A stretch of 64,000 bases of DNA from positions 186,001 through 250,000 of the forward strand of contig NZ_NISJ01000004.1 in the NCBI RefSeq assembly GCF_002205635.1. The letters run 5' to 3'. Both the position numbers and the translations under genes were made by a program. This DNA comes from Sphingopyxis witflariensis. Its GTDB lineage: Bacteria; Pseudomonadota; Alphaproteobacteria; Sphingomonadales; Sphingomonadaceae. The number at the start of each line of letters is the position of its first letter. The stretch's first letter is position 1. The notes under the pieces were generated by a model. It worked only from the letters and a program-made list of their open reading frames with translations. It was not told the DNA's origin and searched no databases. Below are positions 54,649 through 62,184 of the stretch, piece after piece.

Positions 54649-55227
54649 CTACGCGGGCCGATAAAAGCGCTGATCGAAGTCCAGACTGGCGCGAAAAGTA
54701 AGGCCGGACACAATCTCCTGACCCCGACTCAGCGTCGTTTCCTGAAGACCCCGGTCCGTCTTGAACCCCATGGCGATGACGAAGACCGGAGGAAAATCGG
54801 ATCGCCCGCAGCGAAGGTCGCCGGGTGGATGAGGGGGCGTATCGGAACCCTTTTCAAAAACGGCCATGGAGTAGACCAGCGGCTGAAACGGGTCGAACAT
54901 GTGACCGCTGAAGTCACCCAGAATCTTGGGAAAACATTCGTGGAGGAGGTCAATGGCGTTGGCGGCTCCCCAGCGGCCACCCTTTCCGTCGACATAAAAA
55001 TCGACGACTACGCTCGGATCGCAATCTTGACGAAAGAACTTGTCGATGCTGTTGTTGTTCCAGTGATGACGCAAGGCTTCCAGCTTGGACGACATGCGTT
55101 GGCGATCAATCGACATCGCTGAAAATGGCAGCGTGGTAATGGCGCAGGCTTCGGCGCGACCCGTTAGCGCGGAAGCAGCTACTAAACCTGATGCTAGCGC
55201 GATGGCTTCTCTACGATCCCATGCCAT
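54649..55227 (-). CDS. secreted hypothetical protein with NTF2/SnoaL-like size
   Basis: About 192 residues. The N-terminus DRREAIALASGLVAASALTGRAEA is a signal with twin arginines (residues 5-6), so Tat export is possible. The mature part has DFYVDGKGGRWG and FDPFQPLVYSMAVFEKG; size and pattern loosely fit an NTF2/SnoaL-like fold, with low certainty. The base composition of the gene (about 57 percent GC by eye) is lower than its neighbours, which could mean transfer. Repeats follow upstream. Confidence 0.55.
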   Translation of the reverse strand: MAWDRREAIALASGLVAASALTGRAEACAITTLPFSAMSIDRQRMSSKLEALRHHWNNNSIDKFFRQDCDPSVVVDFYVDGKGGRWGAANAIDLLHECFPKILGDFSGHMFDPFQPLVYSMAVFEKGSDTPPHPPGDLRCGRSDFPPVFVIAMGFKTDRGLQETTLSRGQEIVSGLTFRASLDFDQRFYRPA

Positions 55228-55314
55228 TTGATGCCCCTGTATAGAGTATGATTTGGACGGGATACATCGCATCGGTTAATGTCTGTTATCGGTCGCTTTC
55301 AGACCGTCCGATAT

Positions 55315-55400
55315 TTCCGTTCGTGTAGAGCGAAGTCGAGACACCCATCGACATAGCGCCGGGCCGAGGGGCGTCTCGACTTCGCTCGATGCGAACGGGG
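55315..55400. repeat. intergenic hairpin repeat, family A, copy 2
   Basis: GAGCGAAGTCGAGAC (55328-55342) pairs with GTCTCGACTTCGCTC (55373-55387), 15 bp perfect, with outer CCGTTCG and CGAACGG arms. It shares its core with copy 1 at 904-980. With family E it fills the 303-base gap between the secreted protein and phaZ. Confidence 0.8.
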
Positions 55401-55427
55401 TCGTCAGGTCGACTATCGGTCGCTTTC

Positions 55428-55512
55428 GACCATTCCCGCTCCCCGGCGAAGGCCGGAGCCCAAGGCGTGAATGAGCAGACCTCACGTCGCAGCGTTCCGG
55501 ACCCCGCCTTTC
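55428..55512. repeat. palindromic repeat, family E-like
   Basis: CATTCCCGCTCCCCGGCGAA at the left and CCCGCCTTTCGCGGGG at the right are diverged arms; GGAGCCC pairs poorly with GTTCCGG. Similar to 13128-13190 and 50693-50771 but more degraded. Confidence 0.6.
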
Positions 55513-55530
55513 GCGGGGAACAGCTTCGCC

Positions 55531-56751
55531 TCATCCCCCGTTGCTGCGGATCCATTTCTCGACCACCGGCGCAATATCCTCACGCCATTTGCGGCCATTG
55601 AAAATGCCATAATGGCCGACGGTTTCCGCCATAAAATATTGCTTCTTCGCTGCGGGCAGCGATTTGGTCAGCGTCAGCGCCGCCTTGGTCTGGCCCAGCC
55701 CCGAAATATCGTCGCGCTCGCCTTCTATCGCCAGGATCGCAATATCCTCGATCGCATTCAGATCGACGGGCTTGCCGCGGTGCAGCATCTCGCCCTTCGG
55801 CAGCAGATGGCGCTGGAACACGACATCGACCGTCTGCAGGTAGAATTCCGACGTCATGTCGCACACCGCGCGATATTCGTCGTAAAATTCCTTGGTCTTG
55901 TCGGCGCTTTCGCCGTCGCCATCGACCAGATGTTTGAACATCGACCAATGGCTCATCATGTGATTGCCAAGGTTCATCGACATGAAACCCGCGAGCTGCA
56001 AAAAGCCCGGATAGACCCGGCGACCAGCGCCGGGATAATAGGCCGGCACCGTCGCGATGACATTTTCCTGGAACCAGGCGTGCGGCCGCGTCATCGCATG
56101 TTCGTTGACCGCGGTCGGTGCCTCGCGCGTGTCGATCGGCCCGCCCATCATCGTCAGCGTCGCGGGACGGCACTTATGCTTGTCCGCCGCCATGATCGCC
56201 GCAGCGGCAAGGCTCGGCACCGACGGCTGACACACCGCCAGCACATGCGCGCCGGGGCCGATATGCTCGAGCCAGCCGATCAGATAATCGACATAATCGT
56301 CGAGGTCGAACTTGCCCGCTTCCAGCGGCACATTACGCGCGTCGCGCCAGTCGGTGATCCACACGTCATGACCGGGCAGCATGCGCTCGACCGTGCCGCG
56401 CAGCAGCGTCGCATAATGGCCCGACATCGGCGCGACGATCAACAGCCTGGGCGCGCCCTTCGTGCCCTTATGCTGGAAATGCTTCAGCTGTCCAAAGGGC
56501 TTCCGCGCCTCGATCGTTTCGGTCACCCGCACCGTCTCGCCATCGACGATCGTTTCGAAGAGGTCGAAGCCGGGCTTGCCGCGCGGAGCGGAGGCATGGG
56601 CGAAAACCTCCAGCGCCGACGCGAACATCGGGCTGCCGCCGAAATAACCGAGCGGATTCGCGGGATGTTGCATCGCCTGTGCCCCCGCGGTCGCGAGCGC
56701 GCTCGCACCGGCGAGCCAGTTCTTCTGCATTTCAAAGGCGTGATAGAGCAT
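55531..56751 (-). CDS. phaZ: intracellular polyhydroxyalkanoate depolymerase
   Basis: About 406 residues of the PhaZ d-type family, which releases 3-hydroxybutyrate from stored PHA granules in the cytoplasm. MLYHAFEMQKNWLAG at the start is typical. The lipase-box equivalent VCQPSVPSLAA near 168 has the nucleophile Cys as in the family; the acid is probably in EGERDDISG near 338, and the histidine in ETVGHYGIFNGRKWRE near 378. No signal peptide. Synthase phaC is not in the window. Confidence 0.94.
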   Translation of the reverse strand: MLYHAFEMQKNWLAGASALATAGAQAMQHPANPLGYFGGSPMFASALEVFAHASAPRGKPGFDLFETIVDGETVRVTETIEARKPFGQLKHFQHKGTKGAPRLLIVAPMSGHYATLLRGTVERMLPGHDVWITDWRDARNVPLEAGKFDLDDYVDYLIGWLEHIGPGAHVLAVCQPSVPSLAAAAIMAADKHKCRPATLTMMGGPIDTREAPTAVNEHAMTRPHAWFQENVIATVPAYYPGAGRRVYPGFLQLAGFMSMNLGNHMMSHWSMFKHLVDGDGESADKTKEFYDEYRAVCDMTSEFYLQTVDVVFQRHLLPKGEMLHRGKPVDLNAIEDIAILAIEGERDDISGLGQTKAALTLTKSLPAAKKQYFMAETVGHYGIFNGRKWREDIAPVVEKWIRSNGG

Positions 56752-57023
56752 ATTCGTTCCTTGCGTTGCCCCCAGCGGCGCTCTTTGGCGCCTGCTTGTT
56801 AGCACCAGTCTAGGGCGTCGGTTTTATTGTGCAATGCATCAAAATCGTTGCAGCCGCGAATATTTGCCCATAATCTGCCGCATCGACGCACCTTTGCGCC
56901 GCTGGAGCCTTTTATGTCTGAGATTGCGGGCAACCGCTAACATCCCGGCGAAAACGGGATGACTGGAGCGTGCTGACCTCTGTGTCCGCGCGCCTTTGTT
57001 GCTTTATATCCCGGACATATCCC

Positions 57024-57281
57024 ATGAATATTTCGAAAGCGGAGCAGCGCGTCCTCCATGTGCTGGCGCAGGGCGGCATGATCCGCCATCGGCGCAGCGA
57101 GAACGGTCAGATCGTCGAGGCGCTCTGCTTCACCCGCGAAGATTTTGTCCTCGCGCAGACCGACCTGCCGCTGTTCAACCGGCTGCGACGGCGCGGCTTC
57201 ATCGCCTCGCACGGCGGCGCACCGTACCGCATCACACAGGCGGGACTCCGCGCGGTGCGGGCGCAACTCGACAACCGTTAA
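57024..57281 (+). CDS. YjhX family protein (putative toxin)
   Basis: An 85-residue protein, exactly the length of E. coli YjhX (UPF0386). ISKAEQRVLHVLAQGGMIRHRR at the start, TREDFVLAQTDLPLFNRLRRRGFI, and the C-terminal PYRITQAGLRAVRAQLDNR are family matches. In E. coli YjhX is annotated as a toxin whose partner YjhQ is a GNAT acetyltransferase; no such gene is near. It more generally looks like a small winged-helix protein. A strong stem-loop follows. Confidence 0.85.
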   Translation: MNISKAEQRVLHVLAQGGMIRHRRSENGQIVEALCFTREDFVLAQTDLPLFNRLRRRGFIASHGGAPYRITQAGLRAVRAQLDNR

Positions 57282-57286
57282 TGCAG

Positions 57287-57315
57287 AAGGGGAGCGCGAT
57301 AATCGCGCTCCCCTT
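57287..57315 (+). terminator. stem-loop after the yjhX-like gene
   Basis: AAGGGGAGCGCGA and TCGCGCTCCCCTT form a perfect 13-bp stem with a 3-base loop, 5 bases after the stop, then CATAATCTTT, a weak U-tract. It probably ends transcription from this gene. Confidence 0.7.
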
Positions 57316-57385
57316 CATAATCTTTGAAGCCCCGCGCCATTCTGCGACGTTGAGCCGCATCATCGCGGCTGCTAGGGCGATCGCA

Positions 57386-59197
57386 ATGGCGACAACATCC
57401 GAACCATCCGCCCTCCCCGCAGCGACCGAAGCGCCGGAGCCCCGCCGCCGCAAGCTCGGCAGCCTGCGCATGATCTGGCACTATGCCAGCCGCTATCCGC
57501 TGCAGGTGCTGATCGCCGCAGTCGCGCTCAGCGTCGCCGCGCTCGCGACCCTCGCCATTCCCTGGCAGTTCAAGGAAATGATCGACAGCGGCTTCGTCGC
57601 CGGCGGCGGCGACGTCGCGCCGCATTTCCGGCTATTCTACATCATCGTGCTGCTGCTCGCTGCGGCCACCGCGCTGCGCTTCTATTTCGTCAGCTGGCTG
57701 GGCGAGCGCACCGTCGCCGACATTCGCCAGGCGGTGCAGCGCAATCTGCTCAGCCTCGCCCCCGGCTTCTTCGAGGAAAACCGTCCGTCCGAAATCGCCT
57801 CGCGGATGACATCGGACACCTCGATCATCGAACAGGTCGTCGGCACCACCGTATCGGTGGCGCTGCGCAACCTCGTGATGGGAATCGGCGGCATCGCCTA
57901 TCTCTTCTCGCTCTCGCCCAAACTCACTGGCGGTATCTTGCTCGGCATCCCGGTGATCATCATGCCGATCGTGCTGCTTGGGCGAAAACTGCAGAATGTC
58001 TCGCGGTCGAGCCAGGATCGCGTCGCCGACATCGGCGCCACCACCGCCGAACAATTGGGCGCGATGAAGATCGTCCAGGCTTTCGGTCAGGAAGAACGCG
58101 AAGCGAAGCGCTTCGCCGACGCCGTCGAGGCGACCTTCGACACCGCCAAGCGCCGCATTCGCCTGCGCGCAATGATGACCGCGATCGTCATCGGCCTGCT
58201 CTTCGGCGCGATCACCACCCTGCTTTGGTATGGCGCCGCGGGCGTCGCCGCGGGCACGATCACCGGCGGCACGATCGCCGCCTTCGTCCTCACCGGCGGG
58301 CTTGTCGCGGGTGCGTTCGGCGCGCTCACCGAAGTCTATGGCGACCTGCTCCGCGCCGCCGGCGCCGCCGAGCGGCTCAGCGAATTGCTCAACGCCGAGC
58401 CCGGCATCGCCCCGCCTGCAAAGCCGCGCGCCTTCCCCGAACCCGCCGTCGGAACACTCGAGTTTCGCGCCGTCGAATTCCATTACCCGACCCGCCCCGA
58501 CGCCCCGGCGCTCCACAACTTTTCGCTCGCCATCCGGCCGCGCGAGACGATCGCGATCGTCGGCCCCTCGGGCGCCGGCAAGTCGACCCTGTTCCAGCTC
58601 GCCGAGCGCTTCTACGATCCGCAAGGAGGGCAAATCCTTCTCGACGGCGTTCCGCTGACCGAGGCCGACCCCGCCGATATCCGCGCTCGCATCGCGATGG
58701 TGCCACAGGAAACGGTGATCTTCGCCGCCTCGGCGCGCGACAATCTGCGCTATGGCAATTGGGACGCGACCGACGAACAATTGTGGGACGCTGCGCGCGC
58801 CGCCAATGCCGAGGAGTTCCTGCGCAAGCTGCCACAGGGTCTCGACACTTTCATGGGTGAGGGCGGCGCCCGCCTGTCGGGTGGCCAGCGCCAGCGCGTC
58901 GCCATCGCCCGCGCCCTGCTCCGCCGCGCGCCCTTGCTGCTACTCGACGAAGCAACCTCGGCGCTCGACGCCGAGTCCGAAAAGCTCGTTCAGGACGCGC
59001 TCGAAACATTGATGCACGACCGCACAACGATCGTCATCGCCCACCGGCTCGCAACGGTGCGCGCCGCCGATCGCATCATCGTGATGGACGACGGCCGCAT
59101 CGTCGAAGAGGGCAAGCATGACGCGCTCGTCGCCGCGGACGGCCTCTACGCGCGCCTCGCGCGGCTCCAGTTTCAGGACAATCTCGCCGCCGCCTGA
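57386..59197 (+). CDS. ABC exporter (MsbA/ATM-like), fused membrane and ATPase
   Basis: A 603-residue half-transporter. Six membrane segments lie at about residues 45-310 (LIAAVALSVAALATL, FRLFYIIVLLLAAATAL, LVMGIGGIAYLFSL, and others). The ATPase has Walker A IVGPSGAGKST near 393, the Q-loop PQETVIF, signature LSGGQRQRVAIARAL near 497, Walker B LLLLDEATSALDAES and the H-loop IVIAHRLATV. It works as a dimer and likely exports a lipid or peptide; substrate unknown. The Ala/Pro-rich N-terminus precedes the first segment. Confidence 0.92.
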   Translation: MATTSEPSALPAATEAPEPRRRKLGSLRMIWHYASRYPLQVLIAAVALSVAALATLAIPWQFKEMIDSGFVAGGGDVAPHFRLFYIIVLLLAAATALRFYFVSWLGERTVADIRQAVQRNLLSLAPGFFEENRPSEIASRMTSDTSIIEQVVGTTVSVALRNLVMGIGGIAYLFSLSPKLTGGILLGIPVIIMPIVLLGRKLQNVSRSSQDRVADIGATTAEQLGAMKIVQAFGQEEREAKRFADAVEATFDTAKRRIRLRAMMTAIVIGLLFGAITTLLWYGAAGVAAGTITGGTIAAFVLTGGLVAGAFGALTEVYGDLLRAAGAAERLSELLNAEPGIAPPAKPRAFPEPAVGTLEFRAVEFHYPTRPDAPALHNFSLAIRPRETIAIVGPSGAGKSTLFQLAERFYDPQGGQILLDGVPLTEADPADIRARIAMVPQETVIFAASARDNLRYGNWDATDEQLWDAARAANAEEFLRKLPQGLDTFMGEGGARLSGGQRQRVAIARALLRRAPLLLLDEATSALDAESEKLVQDALETLMHDRTTIVIAHRLATVRAADRIIVMDDGRIVEEGKHDALVAADGLYARLARLQFQDNLAAA

Positions 59198-59225
59198 GAC
59201 ACCCTCCCCCTTGAAGGATATGCCG

Positions 59226-59768
59226 ATGTCGCTGCTCTATAATCTCTCCGTCCCTGCCTGGCAGAATGGCCTCAAGGCGCTGTCGGGTGAATTGGACAAG
59301 GCGCTGAATTGGAGCGCCGCCAACGACGTCGGCGAACTGCAGTTCGCGACCGCGCGCCTCGCGCCCGACATGTTCCCGCTCGCGTCGCAGGTTCGCTTCA
59401 CCTGTGCGCAGGCCTTGCAGCCGCTGGCGCGCCTCGGCGTTTCCGACGTTCCCGAATTTACCGAGGATGCGTCCGATTTCGCGGGCATGCAGGAACAGAT
59501 CGCCGCCGCCCTGGCCTTTCTCGCGGCGGTCGAGCCCGCCGCGCTGGGCGACGATGGCGACCGCGCGATCAGCTTTACCCTGCCCAATGGCATGACCTTC
59601 GACATGACCGCCTTCGACTATCTTCGCGACTGGGCACAGCCGCAATTCGCCTTCCACCGCGTCGCGGCCTATGCGGTGCTGCGCCATATGGGCGTCCCGC
59701 TCGGCAAGGCCGACTATGTCAGCTATGTCCTGCGCTACCTGCGCCCCGGAACCGCCCCCGCCTCCTGA
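59226..59768 (+). CDS. DUF1993 family protein
   Basis: A 180-residue helical protein of the DinB-like DUF1993 group: LSVPAWQNGLKALSGELDKAL at the start, RLAPDMFPLASQVRFTCAQA and RHMGVPLGKADYVSYVLR at the end (Y-x-x-Y-V). Proteins of this family are uncharacterised. AAGGATAT precedes the ATG at 59226. It follows the ABC exporter by 28 bases and may be co-expressed. Confidence 0.9.
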   Translation: MSLLYNLSVPAWQNGLKALSGELDKALNWSAANDVGELQFATARLAPDMFPLASQVRFTCAQALQPLARLGVSDVPEFTEDASDFAGMQEQIAAALAFLAAVEPAALGDDGDRAISFTLPNGMTFDMTAFDYLRDWAQPQFAFHRVAAYAVLRHMGVPLGKADYVSYVLRYLRPGTAPAS

Positions 59769-59792
59769 ACGGCGGGGCGCGGCTCGCGCGCC

Positions 59793-60215
59793 TCAGATCA
59801 GACCGCGATATTCATATATGCCCGGAAAGGCGAGCTTGCTGCCGCCATTTCGCCGGATCGCGCCGATCGCCTGATCGACGCGCAGATATCGCGCGCGCGC
59901 ATCGGGTTCGAGCAGGATCGTCGCCGGTTCGGCGCGCTCCGACGCCTCTTTCACCAGCACGCCCAATTGGGCGAGGTCGATCGCCTCCGCATTCCAGCGA
60001 ATGACGTCCGCCGTATCGATCGTCACCCGATTTTCGTCGGCGACCTTCACCCCGTTCGCCCCTGTCGGCAGCGTGACATCAACGCTGTGCGTCGGCGGCG
60101 GAATGGTGATGATGAACATCACCAGCATGACCAGCATCACGTCGATCAGCGGCGTCGTGTTGATGTCGGGGTCACCATTTGGGTCGGCACGGAAAATGCT
60201 GCGACGTCGGCGCAT
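59793..60215 (-). CDS. ExbD/TolR family biopolymer transport protein, orphan
   Basis: About 140 residues. One membrane segment near residues 22-42 (LIDVMLVMLVMFIIT), preceded by DINTTPLIDV with the protonatable Asp typical of ExbD/TolR. The periplasmic part (VDVTLPTGANG, VTIDTADVIRWNAEAI, RVDQAIGAIRRNGG) fits the family. It normally works with ExbB/TolQ and TonB/TolA, none of which is adjacent. GGGAGAGAGG precedes the ATG. The gap upstream to the OmpA gene (258 bases) holds a terminator and no other feature. Confidence 0.9.
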   Translation of the reverse strand: MRRRRSIFRADPNGDPDINTTPLIDVMLVMLVMFIITIPPPTHSVDVTLPTGANGVKVADENRVTIDTADVIRWNAEAIDLAQLGVLVKEASERAEPATILLEPDARARYLRVDQAIGAIRRNGGSKLAFPGIYEYRGLI

Positions 60216-60401
60216 AGCCTCTCTCCCGGTTTCCGGGCCGGCGCGCGGGCTCTTGATTGGCGGCCAGCCTCGGCGTCGAGGCACAAGACCATCCCCATGC
60301 CCCACAATGACATGGTATATCATAATTTCGCAAAGACAAGCGCCGATCGCTTCCTTCCGTAGCGGCGCGACCCTGGCCCGCACGGCGTCATCCAACGCCC
60401 A

Positions 60402-60442
60402 TAAAGAAAGGGCGGCGCCTTGCGGCACCGCCCCTCTTTTTC
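60402..60442 (-). terminator. rho-independent terminator of the OmpA-like gene
   Basis: On the minus strand GGGCGGTGCC and GGCGCCGCCC form a strong stem (one G-U pair) followed by TTTCTTTAT, about 40 bases after the stop of the porin gene. It contains a CTCTTTTT run on the plus strand too, so it may work in both directions. Confidence 0.8.
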
Positions 60443-60473
60443 GTCCCATCCCCGTCGGGAATGGAAATCGATC

Positions 60474-61589
60474 TTACATGCCCGAGTTCGGACCGTAAGT
60501 GATTTCCACGCGACGGTTCTGATCGTTGCGAACGCCATCGGCGGTTGCAACGGCCGGGCGCGATTCGCCGAACGCTTCTGCGCTGATCGAGCCGTCCGAG
60601 ATACCGCGAGCGGTCAGATAGCTGCGAACCGCGTCGTTGCGGCGCTGCGACAGGCCGACGTTGTACTTGGCTGCACCCGAACGGTCGGCGTGACCGGCGA
60701 GCATGACCTGCGTACCCGTGCAACCACGGTTGTAGGCGCTGATCGCGTTGTCGAGCGTCGAAGCCGCTTCCGGCGTGATGTTCGACTGATCCCAGTCGAA
60801 GTACACGATATACGGTCCGGGCTCACACACCACCGGCGGCGGCGGCGGGGGAGGCGGCGGGGGCGGCGGGGGAGGCGGCGGCGGCGGCGGAGGTGCCACA
60901 ACCGGAACCGGCTCAGCGCCACCGAAGTTGTAGGTCAGCGTGCCCAGGATCGAGTGCGAACGGAAGCGCGTCGAAACGTCGCGACCGCCCTGGTCGACCA
61001 GGTCAAGATTGTCGGCGTTGAAGAAACGATACTTCAGGCCGGCATCCCAGTTGCTGGTCAGCGGAGCGCGGATGCCCGCGATCGCCTGCCAGGCAAAGCC
61101 CGTGTCCGAATCGTCAAGGAACGCACCGGCGAAGACCGGCTCGACCGAAACGCGTGCAACACCGGCACCGCCGCCGACGAAGCCCTGAAGGCCATCATCG
61201 TCGCCGAAGTCGAGCATGCCGTTGACCATGAAGCTCAACACGTTCGAATCGCCATTCAGCGGCGTCGTGCCAGTGAACGAGCCCGCGCCATTTGCGAATG
61301 CGGGAATGCCGGGAGCACCGAAGGTGCCGCCCTTGATGTCGGCTTCGCGATAGCCGACTTCAACTTCAGCGCGGAAACCGCCGAAGTCATAACCGACAGT
61401 ACCTTCGAAGTCGTAACCTTTACGGTGATCGAGAGTGCCTGCATTTGGGATAGTGCCGATATCGAGGTCCATATCCTCGACGATCATCACACCACCACCA
61501 ACACCAACATACCATGAGTTGTCGCGTGCCAGAGCAGGCGACGCCAGGGCAGTGGAGGCCAACGCCACGGCGACGGCTAGCTTCCTCAT
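60474..61589 (-). CDS. OmpA-family outer membrane protein with polyproline hinge
   Basis: About 371 residues: signal peptide to residue 21 (ASTALASPALA), an eight-strand beta-barrel at about 25-225 (WYVGVGGGVMIVEDMDLDIG, GYDFEGTVGYDFGGFRAEVEVGYRE as fragments), a run of about 20 prolines near 230-250, and an OmpA-type peptidoglycan-binding domain (VYFDWDQSNITPEAASTLD, LAGHADRSGAAKYNVGLSQRR, RNDQNRRVEITY). It anchors the outer membrane to the wall. AAAGGGG supports the ATG. A 16-base hairpin lies in its leader. Confidence 0.94.
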   Translation of the reverse strand: MRKLAVAVALASTALASPALARDNSWYVGVGGGVMIVEDMDLDIGTIPNAGTLDHRKGYDFEGTVGYDFGGFRAEVEVGYREADIKGGTFGAPGIPAFANGAGSFTGTTPLNGDSNVLSFMVNGMLDFGDDDGLQGFVGGGAGVARVSVEPVFAGAFLDDSDTGFAWQAIAGIRAPLTSNWDAGLKYRFFNADNLDLVDQGGRDVSTRFRSHSILGTLTYNFGGAEPVPVVAPPPPPPPPPPPPPPPPPPPPVVCEPGPYIVYFDWDQSNITPEAASTLDNAISAYNRGCTGTQVMLAGHADRSGAAKYNVGLSQRRNDAVRSYLTARGISDGSISAEAFGESRPAVATADGVRNDQNRRVEITYGPNSGM

Positions 61590-61616
61590 AATAAATTCCC
61601 CTTTCAATTGAGCTTT

Positions 61617-61632
61617 ACGTCTCGTCAGACGT
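61617..61632. promoter_or_regulatory. leader hairpin of the OmpA-like mRNA
   Basis: ACGTCT-CGTC-AGACGT is a perfect 6-bp stem with a 4-base loop, about 28 bases before the start. A 5'-stem protects ompA mRNA in some bacteria; the role here is inferred. Confidence 0.4.
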
Positions 61633-61719
61633 CCTACTCGTGCCTTTGGTTCCGCGCAACCCAACAAATCGCCAATATGTTGCCAAAAAGTCGCACTTTG
61701 CACGCGAATAGGTGCAAAA

Positions 61720-62172
61720 TTAGCCCGAATTCAGAAGGCCCTGCGCGCCGAGGTGGAGAATCAATCCGATGATGGCAGACCGCGCTTCGGAATCCACTGT
61801 AACGCCTCCGGCAGGCGCCGCAATTGTTGCCGGTTCGCTCCACCCGCTGCCGTCGCATCGCAGCCAGGCGCCGTCGGTCAGCCGCACCACCCGCATCCCC
61901 GCGCGAGGCGCTGCAAAGCGCCAGCCTCCGGCCGTCCATATCGCGACCGCGCCCGCCTCGCCGGCCCAGACACCGCTCGGCGCGGTGCCGACCAGCCAGC
62001 ATTGTCCCTCCAATGGCCCGCCCGGCGGAACATCCAGCGGCCCGTCCTCGATCGCTGCGTGAAGCAGCGCATCGAGCAAGGACAGGGCCTCATTGTGCGT
62101 CACTTCCTTCTGCGCCTGCGCCACCGCCAGCAGCGGCAGCGAGAAACGCGGCGTCGCGGGAATATCGGTCAT
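61720..62172 (-). CDS. DUF2793 domain protein (GTA/phage-associated)
   Basis: A 150-residue protein. TPRFSLPLLAVAQAQKEVTHNEALSLLDALLHAA at the N-terminus is the DUF2793 signature, with a short beta-rich middle (AWLRCDGSGWSEP) and a C-terminal helix. The family is common at the tail end of alphaproteobacterial GTA or phage clusters. It follows the large tail gene by 12 bases on the same strand, so the two form one operon end. Confidence 0.88.
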   Translation of the reverse strand: MTDIPATPRFSLPLLAVAQAQKEVTHNEALSLLDALLHAAIEDGPLDVPPGGPLEGQCWLVGTAPSGVWAGEAGAVAIWTAGGWRFAAPRAGMRVVRLTDGAWLRCDGSGWSEPATIAAPAGGVTVDSEARSAIIGLILHLGAQGLLNSG

Positions 62173-62184
62173 GCTGTCATCCTT

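Noticed and set aside
60420..61517. A 365-residue plus-strand frame opposite the OmpA-like gene
   Set aside because: Arises from the proline/glycine codon run and antisense bias; no motif.
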